This document shows, one piece after another, positions 1 through 9,832 of a stretch of DNA of 64,000 nt. The notes beneath the pieces are model-generated. The model did not search any database and had not been told where the DNA came from. It saw only the letters and a program-made list of their open reading frames with translations. Origin of the DNA: Streptomyces changanensis. GTDB taxonomy: Bacteria; Actinomycetota; Actinomycetes; Streptomycetales; Streptomycetaceae. Within the stretch, counting starts at the first letter, position 1, and the number at the start of each line of letters is the position of its first letter. The DNA lies in the NCBI RefSeq assembly GCF_024600715.1, contig NZ_CP102332.1:2728001-2792000 (forward strand), given 5' to 3'. The position numbers and the translations under genes were made by a program.

Positions 1-771
<771 letters not shown>

Positions 772-950
772 AGGTGCGGCTCCTTGCAGTGATGAGCACG
801 TCTGGAGGGGGTACTGCTGTGGTGTCCCGGGATCGTCCCTTCGAACTACCGGCGGGTTTGGCGGGTCGATCCCTCGGGGACGCTGCGGACCGCGCTGTCC
901 GACGACACCCAGGATAGGTGTCCTCCCGGGCCGCGCCGTGCGCAGCCCTC

Positions 951-1008
951 TTGCCGCGAGCCGGTGCGCTGCCATACTTACGACGCCGTAGGTTACGGAA
1001 CCGTAGCC
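951..1008 (+). promoter_or_regulatory. Promoter and candidate TetR operator of the desaturase operon
   Basis: TTGCCG (951-956) and CATACT (973-978) are separated by 16 bases and resemble a housekeeping promoter. Just downstream is an inverted repeat, GGTTACGG (991-998) and CCGTAGCC (1001-1008), with one mismatch and a 2-base spacer. A second partial copy, TACG...CGTA, lies at 979-990. The site overlaps the expected transcription start, so a bound repressor would block initiation. The TetR protein encoded at the end of the same operon is the obvious candidate. The assignment is inferred from position. The rest of the gap (772-950) shows nothing clear. Confidence 0.5.
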
Positions 1009-1099
1009 ACGCTGCCCCTACGACGACCCCCATCCCCCATCCCCGACACCCATCCCCCGTCTCCTCCCTCATCCCTTCCTCTCACCCCCAGGGACGCCC

Positions 1100-2074
1100 A
1101 TGACCACGAGCCCCGACGTGTTCGACACCGCGACCGACGACACCGCCGTGCCGTCCGCCACCCTCGGCGGCGACAACAAGCGGTCCATCGAGCAGATCGC
1201 CCTCCTCCTCTTCATCACGGTGCCGTTCCTGGCCCTGGTCGCGGCGGTGCCGCTCGCCTGGGGCTGGGGCGTCAGCTGGCTCGACCTGGGCCTGCTCGTC
1301 GCGATGTACTACATCGGCTGCCACGGCATCACGATCGGCTTCCACCGCTACTTCACCCACGGCTCGTTCAAGGCGAAGCGCCCCCTGCGCATCGCCCTCG
1401 CCGTGATGGGGTCGATGGCGGTGGAGGGGCCGCTGGTGCGCTGGGTGGCGGACCACCGCAAGCACCACAAGTTCTCGGACGCCGAGGGCGACCCGCACTC
1501 CCCGTGGCGGTTCGGCGAGTCCGTGCCCGCGCTGATGAAGGGCCTGTGGTGGGCGCACATCGGCTGGATGTTCGACGAGGAGCAGACCCCCCAGCAGAAG
1601 TACGCCCCGGACCTGATCAAGGACCCGGCGCTCCGCCGGATCTCCCGCCAGTTCCTCCTGTGGACGATCGTGTCGCTGGCGATCCCGCCGGTCGTGGGCG
1701 GTCTGGTGACGATGTCCTGGTGGGGCGCGTTCACGGCGTTCTTCTGGGGCTCGCTCGTGCGGGTCGCGCTGCTGCACCACGTCACGTGGTCGATCAACTC
1801 CATCTGCCACGCCGTCGGCAAGCGCCCGTTCAAGTCGCGTGACCGCTCGGGCAACGTCTGGTGGCTGGCGGTGCTGTCGTGCGGCGAGTCCTGGCACAAC
1901 CTCCACCACGCCGAGCCGACCAGCGCCCGGCACGGCGTCATGCGGGGCCAGGTGGACTCCAGCGCCCGGCTGATCCGCTGGTTCGAGAAGCTGGGCTGGG
2001 CGTACGACGTGCGCTGGCCGAGCCCCGAGCGCATCGAAGCCCGCCGCCAGTCGCACTCCGCGAACGCGGCATGA
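1100..2074 (+). CDS. Membrane acyl-lipid/acyl-CoA delta-9 fatty acid desaturase
   Basis: Introduces a double bond into saturated fatty acyl chains at the membrane, using a di-iron centre. The 324-residue protein has the three histidine boxes of the family in order: HRYFTH at about residue 83, HRKHHK at about 119 and HNLHH at about 266. They are separated by hydrophobic segments, two of them near the N-terminus. Length and box spacing match stearoyl-CoA-type desaturases. The stop overlaps the start of the TetR gene by 4 bases (ATGA), so the two are translationally coupled. The operator-like repeat upstream suggests control by that TetR protein. The natural substrate (acyl-CoA, acyl-ACP or phospholipid) cannot be told from sequence. 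Confidence 0.93.
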   Translation: MTTSPDVFDTATDDTAVPSATLGGDNKRSIEQIALLLFITVPFLALVAAVPLAWGWGVSWLDLGLLVAMYYIGCHGITIGFHRYFTHGSFKAKRPLRIALAVMGSMAVEGPLVRWVADHRKHHKFSDAEGDPHSPWRFGESVPALMKGLWWAHIGWMFDEEQTPQQKYAPDLIKDPALRRISRQFLLWTIVSLAIPPVVGGLVTMSWWGAFTAFFWGSLVRVALLHHVTWSINSICHAVGKRPFKSRDRSGNVWWLAVLSCGESWHNLHHAEPTSARHGVMRGQVDSSARLIRWFEKLGWAYDVRWPSPERIEARRQSHSANAA

Positions 2075-2745
2075 TGGACGGTGTGGCGATCGACGGCAGT
2101 GGTACCAGCAGCGACAAACCGAGGCGCGGACGCCGCGTCCGCATGACGGGCGCGGAGCGCCGCCAGCAGCTGCTCGACATCGGCCGCACGCTGTTCGCCA
2201 CGCGCGGTTTCGAGGGCACGTCGGTGGAGGAGATCGCGGCCAAGGCCGGGGTGTCGAAGCCGGTCGTCTACGAGCACTTCGGCGGCAAGGAGGGGCTGTA
2301 CGCCGTCGTGGTCGACCGCGAGATGCGCCAGCTCCTCGACATGGTGACCAGCGCGCTCACTGCGGGGCACCCGCGCGAGCTGCTGGAGCAGGCGGCGTTC
2401 GCGCTGCTGGACTACATCGAGACGTACACGGACGGCTTCCGGATCCTCGTGCGGGACTCACCGGTGGCCCAGTCGACGGGTACGTTCGCGTCGCTGATCT
2501 CCGACATCGCCACACAGGTGGAGGACATCCTGGGCCTGGAGTTCAAGGCCCGCGGCTTCGACCCGAAGCTGGCCCCGCTGTACGCGCAGGCGCTGGTGGG
2601 CATGGTGGCGCTGACCGGCCAGTGGTGGCTGGACGCCCGCAAGCCGAAGAAGGCGGAGGTCGCCGCCCACCTGGTGAACCTCGCCTGGCACGGCCTGGAC
2701 GGCCTGGAGCCGAAGCCCCGCCTGATAGGCCACCGCAAGTCCTGA
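2071..2745 (+). CDS. TetR-family transcriptional regulator coupled to the desaturase
   Basis: A 224-residue DNA-binding repressor-type protein. After a short basic N-terminus comes the TetR helix-turn-helix, with VEEIAAKAGVSKPVVYEHF at about residues 48-66. An all-helical ligand-binding region with no obvious specificity motif follows. Two ATG codons (2071, 2074) are possible; the first overlaps the desaturase stop by 4 bases. Co-transcription with a desaturase suggests control of membrane lipid unsaturation, perhaps by sensing an acyl-CoA, as is known for other desaturase-linked TetR proteins. That role is inference from context. Confidence 0.9.
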   Translation: MMDGVAIDGSGTSSDKPRRGRRVRMTGAERRQQLLDIGRTLFATRGFEGTSVEEIAAKAGVSKPVVYEHFGGKEGLYAVVVDREMRQLLDMVTSALTAGHPRELLEQAAFALLDYIETYTDGFRILVRDSPVAQSTGTFASLISDIATQVEDILGLEFKARGFDPKLAPLYAQALVGMVALTGQWWLDARKPKKAEVAAHLVNLAWHGLDGLEPKPRLIGHRKS

Positions 2746-2769
2746 CCCGGCCCCCGCGCCCCTCCCCCG

Positions 2770-2808
2770 CCCCGCGCCCGCCCCGGCCCCCGCGGGCCGG
2801 GCGCGGGG
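2770..2808. terminator. Candidate bidirectional terminator between convergent genes
   Basis: CCCCGCGCCCG (2770-2780) pairs perfectly with CGGGCGCGGGG (2798-2808). It lies in the 112-bp gap between the convergent TetR and methyltransferase genes. There is no T-tract, as is usual in Streptomyces. Confidence 0.55.
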
Positions 2809-2857
2809 ACCGGGACGGGGACCGGACGGGGCCGGCCCGGAGGCGCGGGCCGGACGG

Positions 2858-3685
2858 TCAGTACTCCTTCCGGGCGACGGCGAAGACGCGGCGGTACGGG
2901 AAGACCGTGCCGTGCGGCCCCGGCGGGTACGCCTTGCGGAGCAGGTCCCGGTACTGGGACAGGAACTCCCCGGCGGCCGCGTCGTCCCCCTCCAGGGCGG
3001 TGAGGACGGGGCGCAGCGCGGTGCCCTTGACCCAGTCGAGCACGGGGTCCTCCCCCTGCAGCAACTGCGCGTACACCGTCTCCCACACGTCGGCCGTGCA
3101 GCCGAGGTCGGTGAGCCGGCCGAGGTACTCCGTCGCGTCGAGGACGTGGACGAAGCGCCGCCCGTGTCCGGCGAGGCGGGAGCGCCATCGGGGGCTGTCG
3201 CACAGCTCGCCGAGGAGGGCGTGGCTGGGCGCGGTGAAGTTGGCCGGCACCTGGAAGGCGAGGGTCCCGCCCGTGACGACGCCCTCCAGCCAGCCCGCGA
3301 AGGAGTCCGGATGGTCCGGCACCCATTGGAGCGCGGCGTTGGAGACGATCAGGTCGTACGGCTCGTCGGGCGTCCAGTGCGCGGCGTCGGCATGGCGGAA
3401 GTCGAGCCAGCCACCGCCGGGCGTCGTGCCGGCGTGGTGCTTGTCGGCCTGCTCCAGCATCTCCGGGGACAGGTCGAAGCCGGTGATGTGGGCGTCGGGC
3501 CAGCGCTCGGCGAGCAGCGCGGTGACGTTGCCGGGTCCGCAGCCGAGGTCGGCGATGCGGGCGGGCCTCCCTTCCGCGGTGGCGGGCAGTTCCGGTATCC
3601 GGGCGAGCAGGTCCAGGAACGGACGGGTGCGGTGGCCGGAATGCCTCAGGTACTGCTCCGGATCCCACGTGGGTGCGGAATGCAC
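2858..3685 (-). CDS. tam: Trans-aconitate 2-methyltransferase-like SAM methyltransferase
   Basis: A 275-residue class I SAM-dependent methyltransferase. Motif I is ADLGCGPGNVT at about residues 44-54, with an acidic residue at the end of the next strand (TGFDLSPEM). The start WDPEQYLRHS and the overall length match the Tam family, which methylates trans-aconitate, an inhibitor of aconitase. The GTG start at 3685 is chosen because GGGGG lies 7 bases upstream; frame-open sequence further upstream has no such site. It is divergent from a MarR gene, with a 14-bp palindrome in the 131-bp gap. Substrate specificity is assigned from family resemblance only. Confidence 0.8.
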   Translation of the reverse strand: MHSAPTWDPEQYLRHSGHRTRPFLDLLARIPELPATAEGRPARIADLGCGPGNVTALLAERWPDAHITGFDLSPEMLEQADKHHAGTTPGGGWLDFRHADAAHWTPDEPYDLIVSNAALQWVPDHPDSFAGWLEGVVTGGTLAFQVPANFTAPSHALLGELCDSPRWRSRLAGHGRRFVHVLDATEYLGRLTDLGCTADVWETVYAQLLQGEDPVLDWVKGTALRPVLTALEGDDAAAGEFLSQYRDLLRKAYPPGPHGTVFPYRRVFAVARKEY

Positions 3686-3767
3686 GGTCGAACCCCCTTG
3701 CTGGTGCCAGTTGTCTAAGCGGAACGTTGCTCCAGGCGGGGCCCGCTCAATCGTCCGGAAACACATT

Positions 3768-3781
3768 TCTTGACGTCAAGA
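3768..3781. promoter_or_regulatory. Perfect 14-bp palindrome, candidate MarR operator
   Basis: TCTTGACGTCAAGA is a perfect palindrome 36 bp before the MarR start and inside the divergent tam-marR promoter region. It contains a TTGAC hexamer, so a bound protein would cover a promoter element. TTGA-N-TCAA palindromes are common MarR-family sites in Streptomyces; binding by the adjacent MarR is inference. Confidence 0.5.
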
Positions 3782-3816
3782 GACTTCATGTCGACAGATC
3801 CCCTACACTGATCGAC

Positions 3817-4314
3817 ATGGAGGACGAGGTCGACCGTCTGGTCGCTGCATGGCGCCGAGAGCGCCCCGACCTCGACGTGGAGCCGCTCGAGGTGCTCAGC
3901 CGCGTCTCCCGACTGGCCCGCCACCTCGACCGGGCGCGCCGCCTCGCCTTCGCCGAGCACCAGCTGGAGCCGTGGGAGTTCGACGTGCTCACGTCGCTGC
4001 GCCGTGCGGGCGCCCCGTACCAGCTCTCCCCCGGCCAGCTGCTCACCCAGACGCTCGTCACGTCCGGGACGATGACCAACCGCATCGACCGGCTCGCGAA
4101 GAAGGGCCTCGTCGAGCGGCTGCCCGACCCCACCGACCGGCGCGGCGTCCTGGTCCGCCTCACCGCCGAGGGGCGCGACCGCGCCGACCAGGCCCTCGCC
4201 GGCCTGTTGGACCAGGAGCGGGCGATCCTCGCCCGGCTGTCCCGCGCCCAGCGCGCCGACCTCGCCGCGCTGCTACGCCAGCTGACCGCCCCGTTCGACA
4301 ACATCCCCGGCTGA
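3817..4314 (+). CDS. MarR-family transcriptional regulator
   Basis: A 165-residue winged-helix regulator. The helical dimerisation region is followed by the recognition helix region LTQTLVTSGTMTNRIDRLAKKG (about residues 81-102) and the wing DPTDRRGVLVRLTAEG. ATG 3817 gives the normal family length; in-frame codons upstream would add a tail through the palindrome. It is divergent from tam and probably controls itself and tam through the palindrome at 3768-3781. The 3' end overlaps the convergent response regulator by 42 bp. The ligand is unknown. Confidence 0.9.
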   Translation: MEDEVDRLVAAWRRERPDLDVEPLEVLSRVSRLARHLDRARRLAFAEHQLEPWEFDVLTSLRRAGAPYQLSPGQLLTQTLVTSGTMTNRIDRLAKKGLVERLPDPTDRRGVLVRLTAEGRDRADQALAGLLDQERAILARLSRAQRADLAALLRQLTAPFDNIPG

Positions 4315-5040
4315 CACGGCCGGCCCCACGCCGGCTCTGCGGGCCAGGGCGACCGCCGCCAGCGTGGAGTGGACGCCGAGCTTGCCGAGGACGTTCTGCA
4401 TGTGGGTGCGGACGGTGTGCGGGGAGAGGAAGAGCCGCTCCGCGACCGCCTTGCGGCCCAGTCCGGCCACCATGCAGCGCAGCACCTCCCGCTCGCGCGG
4501 GGTGAGCGACTCCACCAGCCGCTCGCTCTCGGTGCGGTGCTTGCGCGCGGCCGTCAGCTCCCGCAGCACGCCGGTGAGCAGGGCGGGCGCCAGGTGCGTC
4601 TCGTCGCGCAGCACACCGCGTATCACCCCGAGGAGGCGCTGCAGGGAGCAGTCCTTGGCCACCCAGCCGCACGCGCCGGCCTGCAGGGCGAGGGCGGCGC
4701 GGCCCGGGTCGTCCTTCTCCGCCAGGACCACGGTCCGTACGGAGGGCTGCGCCTGGCGCACCCCGGCGACCAGGGAGATGCCATCGACGATGCCGTCCGC
4801 GGCGCCGCCGTCCGGGACGACGCGCGCCACCGGCTGCCCGGCCGCCGCGCCGAGGTCCGCGTCGACGAGGAGCACGTCGAACCGGCGGCCCTCGGCGGCG
4901 GCCCGGTCGAGGCAGCGCATCGCCGCGGGACCGCTGCCGGCCGCGGCGACGTCCACGTCGGGCTCGGCCGCCAGCGCCGCGGCGAGCGACTCGGCGAAGA
5001 TGCGGTGGTCGTCCACCACCAGAACCCGGATACGGACCAC
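4273..5040 (-). CDS. LuxR-family (NarL-type) two-component response regulator
   Basis: A 255-residue response regulator with an N-terminal receiver and C-terminal LuxR-type helix-turn-helix. The receiver keeps the acidic pair (VVDDHR), the phosphorylatable Asp in VLLVDADLG and a Lys in GWVAKDCS, so it looks competent for phosphorylation. The HTH is LTPREREVLRCMVAGL followed by LFLSPHTVRTHMQNVLGKL (about residues 178-218). GTG 5040 is chosen for GGGGG 6 bases upstream. No histidine kinase is adjacent. A related regulator lies on the other side of galTEK (9140-9832). The 42-bp 3' overlap with marR is convergent. Confidence 0.88.
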   Translation of the reverse strand: MVRIRVLVVDDHRIFAESLAAALAAEPDVDVAAAGSGPAAMRCLDRAAAEGRRFDVLLVDADLGAAAGQPVARVVPDGGAADGIVDGISLVAGVRQAQPSVRTVVLAEKDDPGRAALALQAGACGWVAKDCSLQRLLGVIRGVLRDETHLAPALLTGVLRELTAARKHRTESERLVESLTPREREVLRCMVAGLGRKAVAERLFLSPHTVRTHMQNVLGKLGVHSTLAAVALARRAGVGPAVSAGDVVERGGQLA

Positions 5041-5557
5041 GGACAACCCCCATGGGTCGAGGAAGCGGACAGGCGCGGGGACGGCGCCCGGAGGCGGGGC
5101 GGGCACGCGGGCACACGGCCGCCGCCGTGCACCGGTGCCACCCCACCCGGGCGTCGTACCCCGACCGTCTCGCCCCCTGATCAGCACCGGCCCCCACCGG
5201 TGCTGTGCATCAGGGTACGGGCGCGGAGCCGGACGGGAAGTCGATTTGCAGAACTGACCGACCCGGCCGTTCCCCCTGTGTCACCTGTGTCGTTACGGGG
5301 CGGAAATCGACAGTTTTCCCATCACCCGCCGCAGGTGGACTGGTGGTACCGGTGGGTGCCGGGGGTGGAAGTGGTGCTGGTGGTGCGGGTGGTGGTGCCG
5401 GGGTGACACGACCCTGGACCGGCCCCCGTCAGGCCCGGCGGCCGACCTCCACCGGACGCCGGCGCCCGGCCCCGCGCCCGACCTCCACCAGGCCCCGGCG
5501 GCCGGCCTCCACCAGCCCCCGTCCGACCCCGCGCGCCCGGCCCCGTCCGGCGCCCGG
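5041..5557. other. Gene-free region upstream of the response regulator and downstream of galK
   Basis: No credible gene is seen in these 517 bases. The part nearest the regulator is less GC-rich and probably holds its promoter. It contains a direct repeat of CCTGTGTC (5275-5282 and 5284-5291, 9-bp period) and an inverted pair GTCGATTT (5240-5247) and AAATCGAC (5304-5311). From about 5330 to 5557 the sequence becomes extremely biased (runs of ggtggtg, then C-rich ccggcc blocks), which looks like non-coding low-complexity spacer downstream of galK. Confidence 0.45.
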
Positions 5558-6808
5558 TCACCGGAGCCGGCGCGCCCCCGCCGACGGGACCGCCGGGAAG
5601 ATCCGCGGGGGGCGCAGGCCCCGCGCCGCGAACGCCTCCTCCACGGCCGCCGCCACCGCGTCCGCCGCGTCCGCCTCGGTCAGGACGACGGCGGAGCCGC
5701 CGAAGCCGCCGCCGGTCATCCGGGCGCCCAGGGCCCCCGCGGCGCACGCCGCCGAGACGACGAGGTCCAGCTCCGGGCAGGAGACGCGCAGGTCGTCGCG
5801 GAGCGAGGCGTGCCCCTCCGTCAGCACCGGGCCGACCGCCCGTACGTCGTCGGCGTCCAGCAGCGCCACCGTCCGGGCGACCCGGTGGTTGTCGGCAACC
5901 ACATGCCGGACGTACGCGCGCACGGTCGGGTCGTCCAGCCGCGCCAGCGCGCCGGCGAGCTCCTCGTGGGGGACCTCGCGCAGCGTGCGGACCCCGAGCG
6001 CCCGCGCGCCGGCCTCGCACCCGGCGCGGCGCTCGGCGTACGCGCCGTCCCCGAGGGCGTGCCGCACGCGGGTGTCGACGACGAGCAGCCGCAGCCCGTG
6101 CGCGGCGGGGTCGAACCGCACCTGCCGCCGGGTCAGGTCGCGGGTGTCGAGGTGCAGGACGTGGCCCTCGGCGCAGCAGGCCGACGCCATCTGGTCCATG
6201 ACGCCGCAGGGGACGCCCACGAAGTCGTTCTCGGCTCGCTGGGCGAGGACGGCGAGTTCGGGGCCGCTCAGCCCGAGCCCGAACAGGTCGTTCAGGGCGA
6301 GGGCGGTGACGACCTCCAGGGCGGCGGACGACGACAGCCCGGCGCCCGTCGGCACGGTGGCCGAGAGGTGGACGTCCGCGCCGGTGACGGCGTGCCCGGC
6401 CGCGCGCAGCGCCCACACCACGCCCGCCGGGTAGGCGGCCCAGCCGCCGCCCTGGCCGGGCGTCAGGTCGGCGGCGTCGAGCCGCACCACGCCCCCGGAC
6501 GCGGGGTCCGCCTCGGCGGAGTGGAACCGCAGCACGCCGTCCGTGCGCCGCGTGACGGCGGCGACCGCGGTGTGCGGCAGCGCCAGCGGCATGACGAACC
6601 CGTCGTTGAAGTCGGTGTACTCGCCGATGAGGTTGACCCGCCCGGGGGCGGCCCACACCCCGTCGGGCTCCGTCCCGTACAGCTCCCGGAACTGCGCGGC
6701 GACCTTCTCGGCCGCCGCCGCGTCACCGGCCCCGGTCACCGTCCCCGGTTCCGTCCCCGTCCCGGGTCGCGCCCCCGTCGTCACCGGCTCCGTCTCCGTA
6801 CCGCTCAT
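5558..6808 (-). CDS. galK: Galactokinase
   Basis: Phosphorylates alpha-D-galactose to galactose 1-phosphate with ATP, first kinase step of the Leloir pathway. The 416-residue GHMP kinase shows the galactokinase signature [15 protein letters not shown] (about residues 45-59), the ATP loop [14 protein letters not shown] (about 149-162) and motif 3 [10 protein letters not shown] (about 368-377). The signature has Tyr-Thr-Asp-Phe where many homologues have His-Thr-Asp-Tyr. ATG 6808 overlaps the galE stop by 4 bases. It is the last gene of a galT-galE-galK operon; a Thr/Pro/Gly-rich N-terminal stretch of about 25 residues precedes the conserved fold. Confidence 0.96.
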   Translation of the reverse strand: MSGTETEPVTTGARPGTGTEPGTVTGAGDAAAAEKVAAQFRELYGTEPDGVWAAPGRVNLIGEYTDFNDGFVMPLALPHTAVAAVTRRTDGVLRFHSAEADPASGGVVRLDAADLTPGQGGGWAAYPAGVVWALRAAGHAVTGADVHLSATVPTGAGLSSSAALEVVTALALNDLFGLGLSGPELAVLAQRAENDFVGVPCGVMDQMASACCAEGHVLHLDTRDLTRRQVRFDPAAHGLRLLVVDTRVRHALGDGAYAERRAGCEAGARALGVRTLREVPHEELAGALARLDDPTVRAYVRHVVADNHRVARTVALLDADDVRAVGPVLTEGHASLRDDLRVSCPELDLVVSAACAAGALGARMTGGGFGGSAVVLTEADAADAVAAAVEEAFAARGLRPPRIFPAVPSAGARRLR

Positions 6809-7779
6809 CGTGCCGCCTCCCGCTCCCGGGCGTGCCCGCGGGCGAACTCCCAGGCGTCGGCGACGATGCCGGCGAGGTCGGTGCGGGTGGGCCGCCAGCC
6901 GAGCCGTTCCCACGCGGTGGCGGCCGACGCGACGAGGACGGCCGGGTCGCCGGGGCGGCGCGCGGCCAGGACCTCGGGGACGGGGTGGCCGGTGACCTTG
7001 CGGACGGTCTCGACGACCTCGCGGACCGAGAAACCGCTGCCGTTGCCGAGGTTGCAGACCAGGTGCTCGCCGGGGGTGACGGCGTCCAGCGCCAGGAGGT
7101 GGGCCTCGGCGAGGTCGGCGACGTGGATGTAGTCGCGCACGCAGGTGCCGTCGGGGGTGGGGTAGTCGTCGCCGTAGACGGAGATGGACTCCCGCTCGCC
7201 GAGGGCGACCTGGAGCACCAGCGGGATCAGGTGCGACTCGGGGTCGTGGCGCTCGCCCTGCGGGCCGTGGGCGCCGGCGACGTTGAAGTACCGCAGGGAC
7301 GCCGCGGCCAGCCCGTGCGCGGCCGCCTCGCCGGCGATCATGTGGTCGACGGCGAGCTTGGAGGCGCCGTACGGGCTGGTGGGCGCGGTCGGGGCGGTCT
7401 CGGTGAGGGGAGTGGAGACCGGCTCGCCGTAGGTGGCCGCCGTGGAGGAGAACACCAGCCGGCGGACGCCCGCCGCCCGCATGGCGGCCAGCAGCGCCAT
7501 GGAGCCGCCGACGTTGTTGTCCCAGTACTTCTCCGGTCGCGCGACGGACTCGCCGACCTGCGAGAACGCGGCGAAGTGCAGGACGCCGTCGAACGACGGG
7601 TCCAGGAAGCGGGCCGCGTCTTGGACCCGGCCCTCGACGAAGGCGGCGCCGTCCGGCACGGCCTCGCGGAAGCCCGTCGACAGGTCGTCGAGGACGACCA
7701 CCTCGTGGCCGACCTCCAGCAGGTGTGCCGCGACGACCCCGCCGACATAGCCGGCCCCACCCGTGACCAGGTACTTCAT
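6805..7779 (-). CDS. galE: UDP-glucose 4-epimerase
   Basis: Interconverts UDP-galactose and UDP-glucose using bound NAD in the Leloir pathway. The 324-residue short-chain dehydrogenase-type protein has the NAD-binding TGGAGYVGG at residues 6-14. The catalytic set is present: SSTAATYG at about 116-123 and the YGASK Tyr/Lys pair at about 141-145. Both ends overlap neighbours by 4 bases (ATGA with galT upstream and galK downstream), so the operon is translationally coupled throughout. Length is normal for the family. Confidence 0.96.
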   Translation of the reverse strand: MKYLVTGGAGYVGGVVAAHLLEVGHEVVVLDDLSTGFREAVPDGAAFVEGRVQDAARFLDPSFDGVLHFAAFSQVGESVARPEKYWDNNVGGSMALLAAMRAAGVRRLVFSSTAATYGEPVSTPLTETAPTAPTSPYGASKLAVDHMIAGEAAAHGLAAASLRYFNVAGAHGPQGERHDPESHLIPLVLQVALGERESISVYGDDYPTPDGTCVRDYIHVADLAEAHLLALDAVTPGEHLVCNLGNGSGFSVREVVETVRKVTGHPVPEVLAARRPGDPAVLVASAATAWERLGWRPTRTDLAGIVADAWEFARGHAREREAAR

Positions 7780-8882
7780 GATGCGCTCGCTACCTCTCGC
7801 AGTCGCCGTGCCGCGGCCTCCGGGGGCACGTCGTTGATGAACACGCTCATGCCCGATTCGGAGCCCGCGAGGAACTTCAGCTTGCCCGACGTGCGGCGGA
7901 TGGTGAACAGCTCCAGGTGCAAGGCGAACGCGTCGCGTCGCGGGTCGCCGAACGGCGCCTGGTGCCAGGCGGCGATGTACGGCGTGGGCGGCGTCCCGCC
8001 CGCGCTCCCCTCCGCGGCCCCGCCCGCGCCCGTGGTCGCGCTCCCCCCATCCTCCGCGTCGAAGATCCGGTCGAAGCGCTTGAGGAGCTCCAGGTAGACC
8101 CGCGCGAACTCCGCGCGCGCCGCGTCGTCGAGGGCGCGCAGGTCGGGGACGCGGCGGTTGGGGTAGAGGTGCACCTCGTACGGCCAGTGCGCGGCGTACG
8201 GCACGAAGGCGGTCCAGTGGTCGGTGGCGAGGACCACCCGCTCGCCGTCGGCGCGTTCGCGGGCGACGACGTCGTCGAAGAGGTTGCGGCCGCCGGTGCG
8301 CCGCGCGTGCTCGTCGAGGGAGCGGAGCATGAGGGCGGTCCGGGGCGTGGTGAAGGGGTAGCCGTAGATCTGGCCGTGCGGGTGGCCGAGGGTCACGCCG
8401 ATCTCGGCGCCCCGGTTCTCGAAGCAGAACACCTGCTCCACGCCCGGGTGCGCGGCGAGTTCGGCGGTGCGGTCGGTCCACGCCTCCAGGACGAGCGCGG
8501 CCCGCTCCTCGGTGAGGTCGGCGAAGGACGCGTCGTGGTCGGAGGTGAAGCAGACGACCTCGCAGCGGCCGGAGTCCCCGGCGAGGGAGGGGAAGCGGTT
8601 CTCGAAGACGACCACCTCGTAGTCGTCGGCGGGGACCTCCGTGTGCCGGCCGTCGCGGGACGGGCAGAGGGGGCACTCGTCGGCGGGCGGGTGGTAGGTG
8701 CGGCCCTGGCGGTGGGAGGCGACGGCGACGCGGTCGCCGAGCAGGACGTCCTCGCGGACCTCGGAGGTGGTGGCGACCGGATCGAGCGGCCGCGGGTCGA
8801 GGGCGTCCCGTACGGCGTCGTCCCGTGAGTCGTAGTAGATCAGCTCGCGCCCGTCGGCGAGCCGGGTGGACGTCTTCTTCAC
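7776..8882 (-). CDS. galT: Galactose-1-phosphate uridylyltransferase
   Basis: Transfers UMP from UDP-glucose to galactose 1-phosphate. The 368-residue HIT-superfamily enzyme shows the metal-binding CPLCPS region at about residues 66-71 and the catalytic [12 protein letters not shown] (about 160-171), whose central His carries UMP. GTG 8882 is chosen because GAGGAG lies 7 bases upstream. It is the promoter-proximal gene of galTEK and overlaps galE by 4 bases. The AT-richer, repeat-bearing region directly upstream is the likely gal promoter. Confidence 0.95.
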   Translation of the reverse strand: MKKTSTRLADGRELIYYDSRDDAVRDALDPRPLDPVATTSEVREDVLLGDRVAVASHRQGRTYHPPADECPLCPSRDGRHTEVPADDYEVVVFENRFPSLAGDSGRCEVVCFTSDHDASFADLTEERAALVLEAWTDRTAELAAHPGVEQVFCFENRGAEIGVTLGHPHGQIYGYPFTTPRTALMLRSLDEHARRTGGRNLFDDVVARERADGERVVLATDHWTAFVPYAAHWPYEVHLYPNRRVPDLRALDDAARAEFARVYLELLKRFDRIFDAEDGGSATTGAGGAAEGSAGGTPPTPYIAAWHQAPFGDPRRDAFALHLELFTIRRTSGKLKFLAGSESGMSVFINDVPPEAAARRLREVASAS

Positions 8883-8897
8883 GCGGAGGCTCCTCGC

Positions 8898-8950
8898 ACC
8901 ACACCAGATCAAACAGAACCACACACAAGGAACCACAAACAAACAGGGTC
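8898..8950 (-). promoter_or_regulatory. Candidate gal operon control region with TGTGGT repeats
   Basis: A short AT-richer stretch immediately upstream of galT. Read in the direction of galT it contains three TGTGGT hexamers (complementary ACCACA at 8898-8903, 8918-8923 and 8932-8937), the outer two within longer similar blocks. From memory, the galactose-inducible galP1 promoter of S. lividans also depends on hexamer direct repeats. The parallel is suggestive; no -10/-35 pair is clear enough to mark. Confidence 0.45.
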
Positions 8951-9139
8951 GTCAATGGACGCGCCCCGCCCGCGGGCGCGCACGGCACGGAGGGCCGCAC
9001 CGGTGGCGGTCGGCCATCCGGTACGGCCCTCGGGGACGCGCTCGAGTGCGGTGGGGTGCGGTGCGGTGGGGTGACGCGGTGGGGTGGGACGGGCCGGGGT
9101 GGGAGGCGGCGGGGTGGGAGGCGGCGGGAAGGCGCGGGC

Positions 9140-9832
9140 TCAGAGCTGGCGGGGGATGCCCGGCACGTCGGCGGCGGCCCGGTCGAGCAGGCCGGTGCGG
9201 GCGGCGAGCGCGGCGGCCTCCAGCCGGGAGCCGACGCCGAGCTTCATCAGCACCCGCTGCACGTGGGTCCGGGCGGTGCTCGGCGCGATGCCCATCCCCG
9301 CGGCGATCAGCCGGGTGTCCTCGCCCTCGGCGACCCGGACGAGGACCTCCACCTCGCGGGGCGTCAGCATCCGCAGCAGCCGCTGTCCCTCGTCGTCGGG
9401 GGTGGCCGCCGGGTCGAGCAGCTCCGTGAAGGCGCCCTGGAGCAGCTGGGGAGCGACGGCGGCCTCGCCCGCGCGGGCCTTCACGATCGCGCGTTCCACA
9501 CCCTCGATGCGCTCGTCGTGGCGGACGTACCCGGAGGCGCCGGCGGCGAAGGCCGCCGCGATGCCGCGCGGGCTCGGCACCGGCCCGAGGACCAGCACCG
9601 CCACCTGCGGGCGGTCGCGCTTGATGCGGACGACGGGGTCGAAGGCGCCCGGCTCGGCCGGGGCCGCCGTGCCGAGGAGGCACACCTCGGGCGCGCGGCT
9701 CACCACCAGCTCGGCCGCCCCCGCCACCGGCGCGGCGGCGGCGAGCACCCGGTGCCCGCGCAGCTTCAGGGCCGAGGCGAGCGCCTCGGCGAGCAGGCGG
9801 TGGTCGTCGACCACCATCAGCCGTACTCCCAT
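9140..9832 (-). CDS. LuxR-type regulator with an atypical receiver lacking the phospho-Asp
   Basis: A 230-residue response-regulator-like protein. The acidic pair is kept (VVDDHR), but the strand that should end in the phosphorylatable Asp reads VCLLGTAAP, with Gly in that place. The switch Lys position reads SGYVRHDE, with no Lys. The C-terminal LuxR HTH is intact: [16 protein letters not shown] and [17 protein letters not shown] (about residues 156-203). It resembles the regulator at 4273-5040 in length, layout and ribosome-binding site, suggesting they are paralogues. It is probably controlled by protein contact or a small ligand, or is constitutive. No kinase is adjacent. Confidence 0.85.
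   Translation of the reverse strand: MGVRLMVVDDHRLLAEALASALKLRGHRVLAAAAPVAGAAELVVSRAPEVCLLGTAAPAEPGAFDPVVRIKRDRPQVAVLVLGPVPSPRGIAAAFAAGASGYVRHDERIEGVERAIVKARAGEAAVAPQLLQGAFTELLDPAATPDDEGQRLLRMLTPREVEVLVRVAEGEDTRLIAAGMGIAPSTARTHVQRVLMKLGVGSRLEAAALAARTGLLDRAAADVPGIPRQL

Noticed and set aside
5205..6434. Long plus-strand frame antisense to galK
   Set aside because: galK motifs are unambiguous on the minus strand and the frame starts in low-complexity spacer.
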